Positions 8,137 through 15,771 of a DNA stretch of 64,000 bases are shown one piece after another. Origin of the DNA: JANLYQ01 sp031365725. GTDB taxonomy: Bacteria > Actinomycetota > Actinomycetes > JACCUZ01. Location: NCBI GenBank assembly GCA_031365725.1, contig JANLYQ010000014.1, positions 62,001 through 126,000 on the forward strand. Reading direction: 5' to 3'. Made by a program: the position numbers and the translations under genes. Each line of letters begins with the position of its first letter. Position 1 is the first letter of the stretch. The notes under the pieces are model-generated. The model saw only the letters and a list, made by a program, of their open reading frames with translations. It did not search any database and had not been told where the DNA came from.

Positions 8137-9579
8137 CTAGGTAGCCGGCTTGGCAGTCTTCTTCGGCCGTGCTGTCTTGCCGGCTGGAGTCGCCGTGTCT
8201 GCCACCGATGTCTTGGGCGCGGCCGGTTTCCTGCGTCGCGGCGGCGGGCTGGCGAAGCCGGGCAGCAGCGACTCCAGCTCAGCGCGCCAGTGCCCCTCGG
8301 CCTCGAGCTGACACAACACTCCGATCGTGCCGGCCGTGACCCGGTGGATGAGCAGGTACTCCGGCGGCAGGTTGAGCTGCAGGCCCGTGCTGTACGCCGG
8401 TGAGCGCGGGTCGCCGAACCGCAGCGCCTGGGCGCGTAGCCACGAGCGACTGAAGCGGAACGTCTGGGCCTGCGCGGGTTCGAGGATGGGCTCGAGGTAG
8501 CCGAGCAGCCGGTCGGCGTCGAGGTTCACCCCGCGGCGTACGAAGCCCTCGTCGGCCAAGCCGTCGAACACGCCTTGGGCATCACCGTCCACGGCTTTGC
8601 GCAGCAACGATCCGATCGGCGCAGGCAGCCCGTCCGGCAGCCGGTTGACCGCGCCGTAGTCCAGGACGACAAGCCGGTTGTCCTCGGAGAGGCGGAAGTT
8701 GCCGGGGTGCGGGTCGGCGTGCAGCAGCCCGGCACGCGTGGGGCCGGTGAACAGGAACCGCGTGAGCAGCAGGCCGGCCCGGTCGCGCTGGGCGCGGGTG
8801 CCGCGCGACACGATGCGCGACATCGGGATCCCGTCGACCCACTCGCTGACCAGCACCTGCCCGGTGCCGTGCACCACCTTGGGCACCAAGACGTCGGAGT
8901 CACCGTCGAAGGCGGCCGCGAACCGGGACTGGCTCTCGGCCTCGAGGCGGTAGTCGAGCTCTTCGGCCACCCGCGCCTTGAGCTCGGCCACCAGTGGCTT
9001 GACCTCCAGCCCCGGCACGATGATGCCAACCAGCCGGCTCATCCGGCCGATCTGGTTGAGGTCGGAGAGCAGAGCCTGGCCGGCGCCGGGGTACTGCACC
9101 TTGACGGCCACCTCGCGCCCGTCGGCCCAGACAGCGCGGTGCACCTGCCCGATCGAGGCGGCAGCAGCCGGGGTGTCGTTGAACGAGGTGAACAGTGTGC
9201 GCCAGTCGGCGCCGAGCTCCCGGGCCAGCACCCGGTGCACGGAGGCGGCGGGCAGCGGCGGCGCGGCGTCCTGCAGCTTGGTCAGCGTCTCGCGGTAAGG
9301 CCCGGCCAGGTTCTCGGGAAGTGCTGCCTCGAACACTGACATGGCCTGGCCGAACTTCATCGCCCCGCCCTTGAGCTCGCCGAGCACCTTGAACAGCTGC
9401 TCAGCCGTGCGGGCCTGCACCTCCGCGGCGACGATCTCAGCCGGTCGGCCGCCGAGGCGTCGACCCAGGCCGAGAGTGGCACGGCCCGCGTAACCCAGCG
9501 GCAGCCCGGCCAGGCGCACGGTGCGGGAGGCCGCCCGCCGCGGGAGATCGTTCACCAGGCCATTGTCACCCGGGGCCAT
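8137..9579 (-). CDS. ABC1/UbiB-family atypical kinase
   Basis: A 480-residue ABC1 kinase-like protein. It shows the KxGQ-type segment GGAMKFGQAMS near 72, the Ala-rich nucleotide loop AAAASIGQVH, VAVKVQYPG with the catalytic Lys near 158, HADPHPGNF near 286 and VLDYGAV near 304. The C-terminus is a basic Lys/Pro/Ala tail. Members are ATPases or kinases linked to isoprenoid quinone or lipid metabolism; the actinobacterial ones are poorly known. The ATG at 9579 overlaps the stop of the ThiF-like gene by 14 bp; a GTG at 9555 is an alternative. The overlap implies one operon with the ThiF-like protein. Confidence 0.88.
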   Translation of the reverse strand: MAPGDNGLVNDLPRRAASRTVRLAGLPLGYAGRATLGLGRRLGGRPAEIVAAEVQARTAEQLFKVLGELKGGAMKFGQAMSVFEAALPENLAGPYRETLTKLQDAAPPLPAASVHRVLARELGADWRTLFTSFNDTPAAAASIGQVHRAVWADGREVAVKVQYPGAGQALLSDLNQIGRMSRLVGIIVPGLEVKPLVAELKARVAEELDYRLEAESQSRFAAAFDGDSDVLVPKVVHGTGQVLVSEWVDGIPMSRIVSRGTRAQRDRAGLLLTRFLFTGPTRAGLLHADPHPGNFRLSEDNRLVVLDYGAVNRLPDGLPAPIGSLLRKAVDGDAQGVFDGLADEGFVRRGVNLDADRLLGYLEPILEPAQAQTFRFSRSWLRAQALRFGDPRSPAYSTGLQLNLPPEYLLIHRVTAGTIGVLCQLEAEGHWRAELESLLPGFASPPPRRRKPAAPKTSVADTATPAGKTARPKKTAKPAT

Positions 9580-10684
9580 CGGCCGCCAGTCGGTGGTCCC
9601 TGCGCACGACGTCGCGGGGCTCCCCCCAGGCGCTGCCGCACCCACACGCAGGGTGCGGGATCCACGTGCGCCGGCGTACGCGCCCGTCGGACTGCGCGAT
9701 CTCGATGGTGCCGTCGACCGCCAGCGGGCGAGGGTCGCCGTCAAGGAAGGCGATGACCTGGAGCGCGGCGTGCGCGGCCACGGCCATCGCGAGCACCACG
9801 TCGCAGGCGACCGCCGCGGACGGTGCGTCGTCGCGCGTCGAGATCCGATCAGTCCACCCCGGGTCGCGGTCGCCGCGGTGCAGGTCGTGGCAGCGCAGGC
9901 AGGCCGACTCGCCGGGGAGCACGAAGGGACCGATGATGCCTGTGGTCTCGCGGACCCGGACCACCAGGTGCGGCAGACCGGCCCGTACGAGCAGGTCGGT
10001 CGAGGCGAGGTCACGCGGCGACGGCAGGCCGGCCACGGTCAGGACGGTCACATCGGCCGACCGTCCCCGCGGCAGGCGGGCGCGCAACGAGGGCGCCGAC
10101 CGTCGCGCCGCCATCAACGCCGCCTCGCGACGGGGCAGGTCCAGCTGGTCCGGCTGGGCACCCGCGGGCGCAAGGTCGCTGGGGACCGTGGGCGCAGCGT
10201 CCTCCACCACGATCGTCCCGACCCCCGCGGCCGCGAGCAGGTGTACGACCGATGCGCCCACCCGGGCCGCACCGAGGACGGTGACGGCTGCTCGTCGGCG
10301 CCGGGTCAGCACCTCGATCCCGCCGCTGCGCCCGGGTCGGGCCAGGCTTGCGGCGGCCACGTCCGGGCCGAGGCGGTCCCGCTCGCCCTGCGAGAGCGTG
10401 GCCAACGCGCGGTGATCGGCAGCGGCGTCCTCGAGCACCCCGGCCTGGTCGAGCAGCTCGAGCAGCTCGTAGGCGCGGGCCGGCTCGACGCCGGCGGCGG
10501 CGGCTTCGCCCAGCAAGCGGGGCAGGTCCGCGGACCCGTCCAGCGCCTCGATCAGCCGGCCGGTCGCCGGGTCAAGTCCGCCGATGAGCACGGCGTGGTC
10601 GGGGCTCAGCCCGAGCTGCAGGGTGCTGTCATCGCGCCACGTTCGGCGCAAGGCCGGCTTGAGCGCAGGTCGTCGGTGCTCCAT
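9566..10684 (-). CDS. ThiF-family adenylyltransferase / TOMM leader-binding-type protein
   Basis: A 372-residue protein starting MEHRRPALKPALRRTWRD. The first 120 or so residues resemble a winged-helix peptide-binding module (LQLGLSPDHAVLIGGLD), and the rest is a ThiF/E1-like Rossmann domain (AAVTVLGAARVGASVVHLLA). Two zinc-binding pairs are present, CLRC near 263 and CGC near 349. Homologues are annotated as TOMM precursor leader peptide-binding or cyclodehydratase-like proteins, but no azoline cluster lies nearby; a housekeeping role with the overlapping ABC1 kinase is more likely. The frame is open upstream to 10948 but encodes only the repetitive 31-bp array, so the start is set at 10684. 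Confidence 0.8.
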   Translation of the reverse strand: MEHRRPALKPALRRTWRDDSTLQLGLSPDHAVLIGGLDPATGRLIEALDGSADLPRLLGEAAAAGVEPARAYELLELLDQAGVLEDAAADHRALATLSQGERDRLGPDVAAASLARPGRSGGIEVLTRRRRAAVTVLGAARVGASVVHLLAAAGVGTIVVEDAAPTVPSDLAPAGAQPDQLDLPRREAALMAARRSAPSLRARLPRGRSADVTVLTVAGLPSPRDLASTDLLVRAGLPHLVVRVRETTGIIGPFVLPGESACLRCHDLHRGDRDPGWTDRISTRDDAPSAAVACDVVLAMAVAAHAALQVIAFLDGDPRPLAVDGTIEIAQSDGRVRRRTWIPHPACGCGSAWGEPRDVVRRDHRLAADGPG

Positions 10685-10784
10685 CTGACCGAGACTGGCA
10701 CCGTCGCGGCACTCGAGCAGCCTGGCGTCCACAGCCCCGACGGTCCCTGGGGACAACCGCCGCTGAACCTGTTTGCCAGCCGCG

Positions 10785-10920
10785 GGTGGTGCGGGGGTGT
10801 CGAGTGGCGGAACCTGGTGGTGCGGGGGTGTCGAGTGGCGGAACCTGGTGGTGCGGGGGTGTCGAGTGGCGGAACCTGGTGGTGCGGGCGTGTCGAGTGG
10901 CGGAACCTGGTGGTGCGGGC
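10785..10920. repeat. 31-bp tandem repeat, 4.4 copies
   Basis: A unit beginning GGTGGTGCGGGGGTGTCGAG and ending TGGCGGAACCT starts at 10785, 10816, 10847 and 10878; a fifth partial copy runs from 10909. The first three copies are identical and the fourth differs by one base. It lies in the 373-bp gap between the ThiF-like gene and the M20 peptidase. There are no unique spacers, so it is not a CRISPR array. Confidence 0.95.
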
Positions 10921-10930
10921 CCGCCTGAGA

Positions 10931-10951
10931 ACCGCCAAGTTCCGCCACTCG
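10931..10951 (-). repeat. Inverted copy of the 31-bp repeat core
   Basis: Read on the minus strand, 10931-10951 is CGAGTGGCGGAAC followed by TTGGCGGT. That is the core of the tandem unit with two mismatches in 21. With the direct copies just upstream it can fold a long hairpin, so transcripts running out of the M20 gene would pass through it. Confidence 0.8.
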
Positions 10952-11057
10952 GCGAGACCATGGTGCCGAGATCGAGTGCTCCTACGCCGCGCGTCCTCGA
11001 TTCCGTACGGCGTGTCGGGAGCTGTTGATCACTCGGGGCGGGGCGGGGCGGGGCGGG

Positions 11058-12392
11058 TCAGGCGATGCCGCAGATGTCGAGGGCGAGCAGGGCGAGCGCC
11101 CGGCTGGCTGTGTGCACCTCGACGAGGGGGACGCGTTCGTCGGGTGCATGCGCATGGACCGCGTCGCCAGGGCCGTACTGCAGGGTGGGCATGCCGGCGC
11201 CCTGCAGCAACCGGAGGTCCGAGCCGTACGGCGCGCCGAGCTGGCGTGGCACCCGACCGGTCCCGGCGGCAGCGGCGGACAGCGCCACACCGGTCGCGGC
11301 GGCCGAGGCCGGCATTGATCCACGGGAGGCAGCGATGTGCGCGGCCGACATCCGAGCAGCGAGGTCGCTGTCGGCAGCGAGCCGGCCGGGCGCGAACTGG
11401 CCGCCCCACCACTGCACGGTCACCGGGTGTGCGCGCAGCCACGGGTCGTCGTCACCGGCGGACGCGATCGCCTCCTCCAGCGCCGAGCGGGCGTGCTCGA
11501 CCGGCTCGCCGAGGGCGACCCCGAGCCGCCCTTCAGCGACCAGCAGGTCGGGCACGCTGGAGGCCCAGTCACCGGACTGCACGCGGCCGATCGAGATCGG
11601 GTAAGGCAGCGCCCAGCTCGCCATCAGCGGGTCGACGTCGCGGTTGCGGGCCGTCTCCAGCCGCGTGAGAGCCGCCAGCACCGGCACCAGCTTGTCGACT
11701 GCGCTCACACCCTCGGAGCGCCGCGACGCATGCGTGGCCTTGCCCGCGATGCGCAGCCGGAAGGTCAGCGCCCCGGCGTTGGCGACCAGCAGGTCCAGGC
11801 TGGTCGGCTCGGGGATCACGCACGCATCAGCCCGCCACCCGCGCCGCAGCGTCGCGTAGGTGCCGAGGCCGCCGTCCTCCTCCCCGGCTACGCACGCGAT
11901 CAGCAGGTCACCGCGCAGTGGCACCCCTGACCGGCGTACGGCGGTCACCGCAGCGATCGCCGACGCGACGCCGGCCTTCATGTCGCACGCCCCCCGGCCG
12001 AACAGCTCGCCGTCGACCACGCGCCCCGAGAACGGGTCGGGGCTGCTCCACCGCGCGAGGTCGCCGGTCGGCACCACGTCGATGTGACCGTCGAGCATCA
12101 CGCTCGGCCCGTCACCTCGACCCGGCAGCCGCCCCACCAGGCCCCAGGCCTCGGTGCGCTCGACCTCCACGCCGGGAAAGTCCGGCTCGGCCATCAGCGT
12201 GTCCAGCGGCAGTCGCCAGTGGTCGACGTCCAGCCCGGCCTGGTCGAGCTGGCGGGCGAGGTCGGCCTGGATGTCGTGCTCGGCGTCGGTGCCGCCGATG
12301 CTGGGGGTCGCCACCAGGTCGGCGAGGGCACGCTCGGTCGCAGCAGCGGCCGCGTCGACCTCGGCCAGCACCCGGGCAGCCCAGTCGGTCAC
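11058..12392 (-). CDS. M20-family ArgE/DapE-type deacylase
   Basis: A 444-residue zinc amidohydrolase. The metal and catalytic motifs are GHIDVVPTG near 101-109, GRGACDMKAG near 132 with the bridging Asp, and GEEDGG near 168 with the general base and metal Glu. The dimerisation domain (GALTFRLRIAGKATHASRR) follows, and the final His lies in GDAVHAHAPDE. It removes acyl groups from N-acyl amino acids or dipeptides in the cytoplasm; the precise substrate cannot be read. Downstream is an unusual run of GGGGC units, then the 31-bp repeat array. Confidence 0.88.
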   Translation of the reverse strand: MTDWAARVLAEVDAAAAATERALADLVATPSIGGTDAEHDIQADLARQLDQAGLDVDHWRLPLDTLMAEPDFPGVEVERTEAWGLVGRLPGRGDGPSVMLDGHIDVVPTGDLARWSSPDPFSGRVVDGELFGRGACDMKAGVASAIAAVTAVRRSGVPLRGDLLIACVAGEEDGGLGTYATLRRGWRADACVIPEPTSLDLLVANAGALTFRLRIAGKATHASRRSEGVSAVDKLVPVLAALTRLETARNRDVDPLMASWALPYPISIGRVQSGDWASSVPDLLVAEGRLGVALGEPVEHARSALEEAIASAGDDDPWLRAHPVTVQWWGGQFAPGRLAADSDLAARMSAAHIAASRGSMPASAAATGVALSAAAAGTGRVPRQLGAPYGSDLRLLQGAGMPTLQYGPGDAVHAHAPDERVPLVEVHTASRALALLALDICGIA

Positions 12393-12436
12393 GGAGCGAG
12401 CCTAGGGCCGCCCGCCGCAGGCCCGAGGCAGAACAC

Positions 12437-12472
12437 GACGGGACGGCCTCCCAGGTGGGAGACCGCCCCGTC
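12437..12472 (-). terminator. Hairpin between the DUF5679 and M20 genes
   Basis: GACGGGACGGCCTCCCA (12437-12453) pairs with TGGGAGACCGCCCCGTC (12456-12472) with a few mismatches. It lies downstream of the DUF5679 gene and upstream of the M20 gene on the same strand. The T-tract is weak, as often in actinobacteria. Confidence 0.6.
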
Positions 12473-12503
12473 GAGGCGTTACAGGCGGCGTCGGCTCCGT
12501 GAA

Positions 12504-12662
12504 TCAGGCCTTGCCGAGGATGCGGTTGAGCTTGGTGCCGCACACGGGGCAGATGCCCTGGGCCATACGGCGACCCGACTCGCTGACCTTGACTTCGCCG
12601 GTGAAGTCGCGCTTCTCCTTGCACTTCACGCAGTACGCGTCTCCGGTGTAGCTCTCAGCCAC
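12504..12662 (-). CDS. DUF5679 small zinc-ribbon protein
   Basis: A 52-residue protein with CVKC and CPVC knuckles around KEKRDF, ending GTKLNRILGKA, the signature of DUF5679. It looks like a treble-clef or ribbon zinc protein. The start is the GTG at 12662 because GAGGAGGA lies just upstream; the frame is open further to 12731 without support. It is widely conserved in actinobacteria with unknown function; the chromatin- or ribosome-associated appearance is only an impression. Confidence 0.88.
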   Translation of the reverse strand: MAESYTGDAYCVKCKEKRDFTGEVKVSESGRRMAQGICPVCGTKLNRILGKA

Positions 12663-12816
12663 GGGGTCCTCCTCGATCGGATCGGTTCGGTTCGGTGTCC
12701 GGCGGATCTGCCGTACCGGACCTTTCTCCACCCTAGAGCAGGCTCAGGCCTGAGCGTGGGAGGCGGGGGGCTGAGCGTGCGTCGGGAGGGGTCGGCGCAG
12801 ACCTAGGCTGAGGGCC

Positions 12817-13725
12817 ATGAGTGAGCAGATGTACGCCGACCTGCGAGTCGACCGGCCCTTTGACCGGCCCTTTGACGGGGCAGCCGGGGCCGGCGGGGCC
12901 GGCGGGGTCGACATGGCCGACGGGGTCGCTGGGGTCGAGGGGGTCGCTGGGGTCGAGGGGGTCGTGCTGGTCACCCTCGCGCTGCCCGACCGGCGCAACA
13001 TGATGTCGGCCGACATGACCGCCTCCTGGGGCCGGCTGATGGGTGACCTGGCGGCCGACACCTCGGTGCGCGTGGTGGTCGTCACGGGGGAGGGCAGCGC
13101 CTTCTGCTCGGGCGGCGACGTGTCCTGGATCGGGGCCGAGGGCTCGACCGCGAACGGTGGCCCCACCGTCGACGCGCTGCGCACCCGGATGTTGCCGTTC
13201 TACCGGACCTGGCTGTCGGTGCGGGACCTCGACGTCCCCACCATCGCGGCCATCAACGGCCCGGCGATCGGGGCGGGTCTGGCGCTCGCGCTGGCGTGCG
13301 ACCTGCGCTTTGCCGCGCAGGACGCTCGCCTGGCTGTGCCGTTCACTTCGCTCGGGATGCACCCCGGCATGGCGACGACCTACCTCCTGCCAGAGGTGGC
13401 CGGACTTGCTCTCGCCCGCGACATGCTGCTGACCGGGCGCACCCTCACCGGCTCCGAGGCGGCCGCCGCCGGGCTGGTCAGCCGCGCGGTGCCGACCGCC
13501 GAGCTGCTGCCGACCGCCCTGGCCGCGGCCGCTGCGGTGGCCGCGGCCGCGCCGGTCGCGACCCGGCTCACGAAGCGGGCGCTGCTCGGCGGCGGGCACG
13601 CGAGCTTTGACGCGGCCCTGGAGTGGGAGGCGCTGGCCCAGCCGGTCACCCTTGCGACCGAGGACCTGCAGGAGGGGCTGGCGGCCCGCAAAGACCGGCG
13701 TACGCCGAGATTCACCGGGCGCTGA
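12817..13725 (+). CDS. Enoyl-CoA hydratase/isomerase family protein
   Basis: A 302-residue crotonase. Oxyanion-hole segments are GSAFCSGGDVSW near 92-103 and INGPAIGAGLALALACD near 148, followed by LGMHPGMATTYLLP. One catalytic Glu position of classical hydratases is not obvious, so hydratase, isomerase or another CoA chemistry is possible. The N-terminus contains a low-complexity insert (residues about 10-48) built from DNA repeats: a 12-bp unit ACCGGCCCTTTG twice, GGGGCCGGC units, and an 18-bp unit twice at 12922-12957. The insert falls where the first beta strand should begin, so it extends the N-terminal tail. Confidence 0.85.
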   Translation: MSEQMYADLRVDRPFDRPFDGAAGAGGAGGVDMADGVAGVEGVAGVEGVVLVTLALPDRRNMMSADMTASWGRLMGDLAADTSVRVVVVTGEGSAFCSGGDVSWIGAEGSTANGGPTVDALRTRMLPFYRTWLSVRDLDVPTIAAINGPAIGAGLALALACDLRFAAQDARLAVPFTSLGMHPGMATTYLLPEVAGLALARDMLLTGRTLTGSEAAAAGLVSRAVPTAELLPTALAAAAAVAAAAPVATRLTKRALLGGGHASFDAALEWEALAQPVTLATEDLQEGLAARKDRRTPRFTGR

Positions 13726-13740
13726 GCGGCGATCAGCCGG

Positions 13741-13804
13741 GTTGCGGCACGATCGCGTTGCGGCACGGTCGTGTTGCGGCACGATGTGGTTGCGGCACGA
13801 TCGG
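13741..13804. repeat. 16-bp tandem repeat, four copies
   Basis: Units GTTGCGGCACGATCGC, GTTGCGGCACGGTCGT, GTTGCGGCACGATGTG and GTTGCGGCACGATCGG start at 13741, 13757, 13773 and 13789, exactly 16 bp apart. The core GTTGCGGCACG is invariant. It lies in the 394-bp gap between the crotonase and the metallopeptidase genes. Confidence 0.95.
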
Positions 13805-13811
13805 GCCTGAT

Positions 13812-13892
13812 CACGAAGCCCCCGGACCGCTCGTCCGGACCGCTCGCCTTCCCCTTGCGGTCGGGCCGGCCGGTCGTCCCGGGGGCTTCGTG
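13812..13892. terminator. Long inverted repeat, possible bidirectional terminator
   Basis: CACGAAGCCCCCGG (13812-13825) pairs perfectly with CCGGGGGCTTCGTG (13879-13892) around a 53-nt GC-rich loop that can itself fold. It follows the crotonase gene and the 16-bp array. No T-tract is present, so a structural or protein-binding role is equally possible. Confidence 0.5.
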
Positions 13893-13955
13893 CTGCCGAC
13901 GCTATGAGGCTCGCCTCGGGGCGTCAACGACTCGCCGCCAGATCTCGCCGCACGC

Positions 13956-14031
13956 TGTGGACAGCCCGGGGGAGCCGCTGGGGACAGCGTGGGGTGTCGC
14001 TGTGGACGGGCTCTCACCGTCCTGTGGATAA
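13956..14031. other. Cluster of DnaA-box-like sequences
   Basis: TGTGGATAA at 14023-14031 is the exact complement of the consensus DnaA box TTATCCACA. TGTGGACAG at 13956 and TGTGGACGG at 14001 are near matches to the actinobacterial form TTGTCCACA. No dnaA, dnaN or gyrB lies near, so this is not the chromosome origin as such. The segment lies 90-160 bp upstream of the metallopeptidase gene. Confidence 0.45.
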
Positions 14032-14119
14032 CTCGGGGGAACGTAGGGGGAAACGCCGTTGACCTGCGGCGATGCGAGTCCTCGGATGTGGACGGAAAAA
14101 AGTCGCTAGCGTTTCGGGC

Positions 14120-14740
14120 ATGACCGAGCGCCGTCCCCGGGACGCGGCTGACCAGCCGCTGGTCGACGTGCGCCGGTCGACCCGCCGGCGCCGCACGGTG
14201 TCGGCCTACCGCGACGGGGACCGCACCGTGGTCCTGATCCCGGCGCGCATGAGCCGCGCGGAGGAAGCCCGCTGGGTGGGCCTGATGCTCGAGCGCCTCG
14301 CCACCCAGGACCGCCGGCTGCGCCCCAGCGACGACGACCTGCGGGCCCGCGCTCGGGACCTGTCCACGCGCTGGCTCGGCGGCCGCGCCCACCCGACGTC
14401 GGTGCGCTGGGTCGCCAACCAGGGCAGCCGCTGGGGATCCTGCACCCCGGTCGACGGCAGCATCCGGCTCTCCGCCCGGTTGCAGGGCATGCCGTCCTGG
14501 GTGGTCGACTACGTCCTCGTGCATGAGCTGGCGCACCTGCTGGTGCCGGGGCACGGGCCGGACTTCTGGGCCAAGGTGGAGCGCTTCCCGCGCACCGAGC
14601 GGGCCCGCGGATACCTGGAGGGCGTCTCCGCCACCGCGGGGCTGTCCATCTCCGACGATGACTCCGATGACTCCGATGACTCCGATGCCTCCGATGCCTC
14701 CGATGACCCGCCCGACGGCACCGACCCGACCGACGCCTGA
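14120..14740 (+). CDS. YgjP-like (M48-type) metallopeptidase domain protein
   Basis: A 206-residue protein of the YgjP/DUF45 family. WGSCTP lies near 110, and the zinc-binding helix HELAHLLVPGHGPDFW begins near 135 with HExxH and a third His. The C-terminal 30 residues are Asp/Ser-rich (SDDDSDDSDDSDASDASDD) and are encoded by a 9-bp tandem repeat, so they look like a replication-slippage extension. The start ATG at 14120 is the first plausible codon after a DnaA-box-rich gap. The family is predicted to be zinc-dependent hydrolases; no physiological substrate is known. Confidence 0.85.
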   Translation: MTERRPRDAADQPLVDVRRSTRRRRTVSAYRDGDRTVVLIPARMSRAEEARWVGLMLERLATQDRRLRPSDDDLRARARDLSTRWLGGRAHPTSVRWVANQGSRWGSCTPVDGSIRLSARLQGMPSWVVDYVLVHELAHLLVPGHGPDFWAKVERFPRTERARGYLEGVSATAGLSISDDDSDDSDDSDASDASDDPPDGTDPTDA

Positions 14741-14787
14741 CCGACGACACCAACGACACCGACGACACCGACGACACCGACGACACC
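14660..14787. repeat. 9-bp tandem repeats spanning the 3' end of the YgjP-like gene
   Basis: Five units of GACTCCGAT/GCCTCCGAT run from 14660 to 14704 inside the coding sequence. After the TGA at 14738-14740, a second 9-bp array (GACGACACC, five units) runs from 14743 to 14787. Both arrays have the same period but different sequence. Confidence 0.9.
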
Positions 14788-14853
14788 GACGGGCGGCACC
14801 AACACCGCAAGCGCCATCAAACGGGCGGGCCGCCGGCAAGGGACGATCGGTTC

Positions 14854-15237
14854 ATGACCGCAGCCGACACGTTCGCCGCGTTCGTCGAAGTCCTGGCTGA
14901 CGCCCTCGACGATCACGAGGTCACCGGTGACGCGCTGGCTCGGCGGCTGCACCTGTCGAGGTTCCACGTCGACCGACTGGTGTCCACAGCCGCCGGTGAG
15001 CCACCGCAGCGACTGCGCCGTCGCATCCTGCTCGAGCAGGCGGCCTACCGGCTGTTGTCCGGTCGGCGATCCATCCTTGACGTCGCCGTAGAAGCCGGCT
15101 ACGGCTCGCAGGCAGCGTTCACCCGGGCCTTCGCCCGGGCCTACGACGTGACCCCGGGGGCCTGGCGCCGTCGACCGACCGACATCCAGCTCGCCGCACC
15201 GAACGGCGTGCACTTCCACCCACCCGGCAGCATCTGA
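14854..15237 (+). CDS. AraC-family HTH protein
   Basis: A 127-residue protein consisting almost entirely of an AraC/XylS double helix-turn-helix: LARRLHLSRFHVDRLVS is the first helix pair, and ILDVAVEAGYGSQAAFTRAF is the second, with the conserved GYxSxxAFxRAF signature. There is no sensor domain; the C-terminus ends APNGVHFHPPGSI. It lies 27 bp upstream of a DinB-family gene and probably regulates or is co-transcribed with it. Confidence 0.85.
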   Translation: MTAADTFAAFVEVLADALDDHEVTGDALARRLHLSRFHVDRLVSTAAGEPPQRLRRRILLEQAAYRLLSGRRSILDVAVEAGYGSQAAFTRAFARAYDVTPGAWRRRPTDIQLAAPNGVHFHPPGSI

Positions 15238-15264
15238 CTGCCCGCTCGAAGGACGGTGACACCC

Positions 15265-15771
15265 ATGGACCTGCTCACACGCATGGTCGAGCACCACATC
15301 TGGCTGACCGGAGAGATCCTGCGCTGCGCGGAGCGTGTGAGCGACGACCAGCTCGACGCGGCGATCGTCGTCAGCGTCGATGACGACCCGGATCCGAGCA
15401 CTCTGCGCCGACTGCTCTCGCGACTGATCGGCCAGCTAGGCATGTGGAACTCGGCCCTGGCCAACCGCGAGTACGACTGGTCCGTCGAGGAGCATGAGTC
15501 GTTGTCCTCGATGCGAGCGCGACTGGCCGAGGAGGGCCCGACGTACCTCTCTCATGTCCGTGACGTCGTCGCCGCGGGTCGGCTCGACGACACGTTCGTC
15601 GATGCCTTGTGCGAACCGGCCGAGGTATTTACCTACGGCGGCATGGTGGCGCACGTGCTCACCTTCGCTGCCCACCGCAGGACGTTGGCCGTCCTGGCGC
15701 TGGGCGCCTACGGAGTCTCGGAGCTCGGCTGGGGCGACCCGATGCGCTGGGTGGCCGAGAGCTCCGCCTGA
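15265..15771 (+). CDS. DinB-like metal-dependent hydrolase family protein
   Basis: A 168-residue four-helix protein with the DinB/YfiT histidine triad: an early His pair (VEHHIWLTGE) and the C-terminal HVLTFAAHRR. The ATG at 15265 follows GAAGGACGG; a GTG three codons earlier is possible. Actinobacterial DinB-fold proteins include mycothiol-dependent transferases and hydrolases, and that is a reasonable but unproven guess here. The 3' end overlaps the convergent NUDIX gene by 64 bp. Confidence 0.78.
   Translation: MDLLTRMVEHHIWLTGEILRCAERVSDDQLDAAIVVSVDDDPDPSTLRRLLSRLIGQLGMWNSALANREYDWSVEEHESLSSMRARLAEEGPTYLSHVRDVVAAGRLDDTFVDALCEPAEVFTYGGMVAHVLTFAAHRRTLAVLALGAYGVSELGWGDPMRWVAESSA

Noticed and set aside
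10785..10920. 31-bp array considered as CRISPR
   Set aside because: Units are directly joined, with no spacers and no cas genes.
13956..14031. Chromosome origin
   Set aside because: DnaA boxes are too few and no dnaA, dnaN, rpmH or parAB gene is near.
13811..14839. 342-codon minus-strand frame with CRRCRRCRRC and VGVVG repeats
   Set aside because: It is the antisense reading of the YgjP-like gene and its 9-bp repeats.
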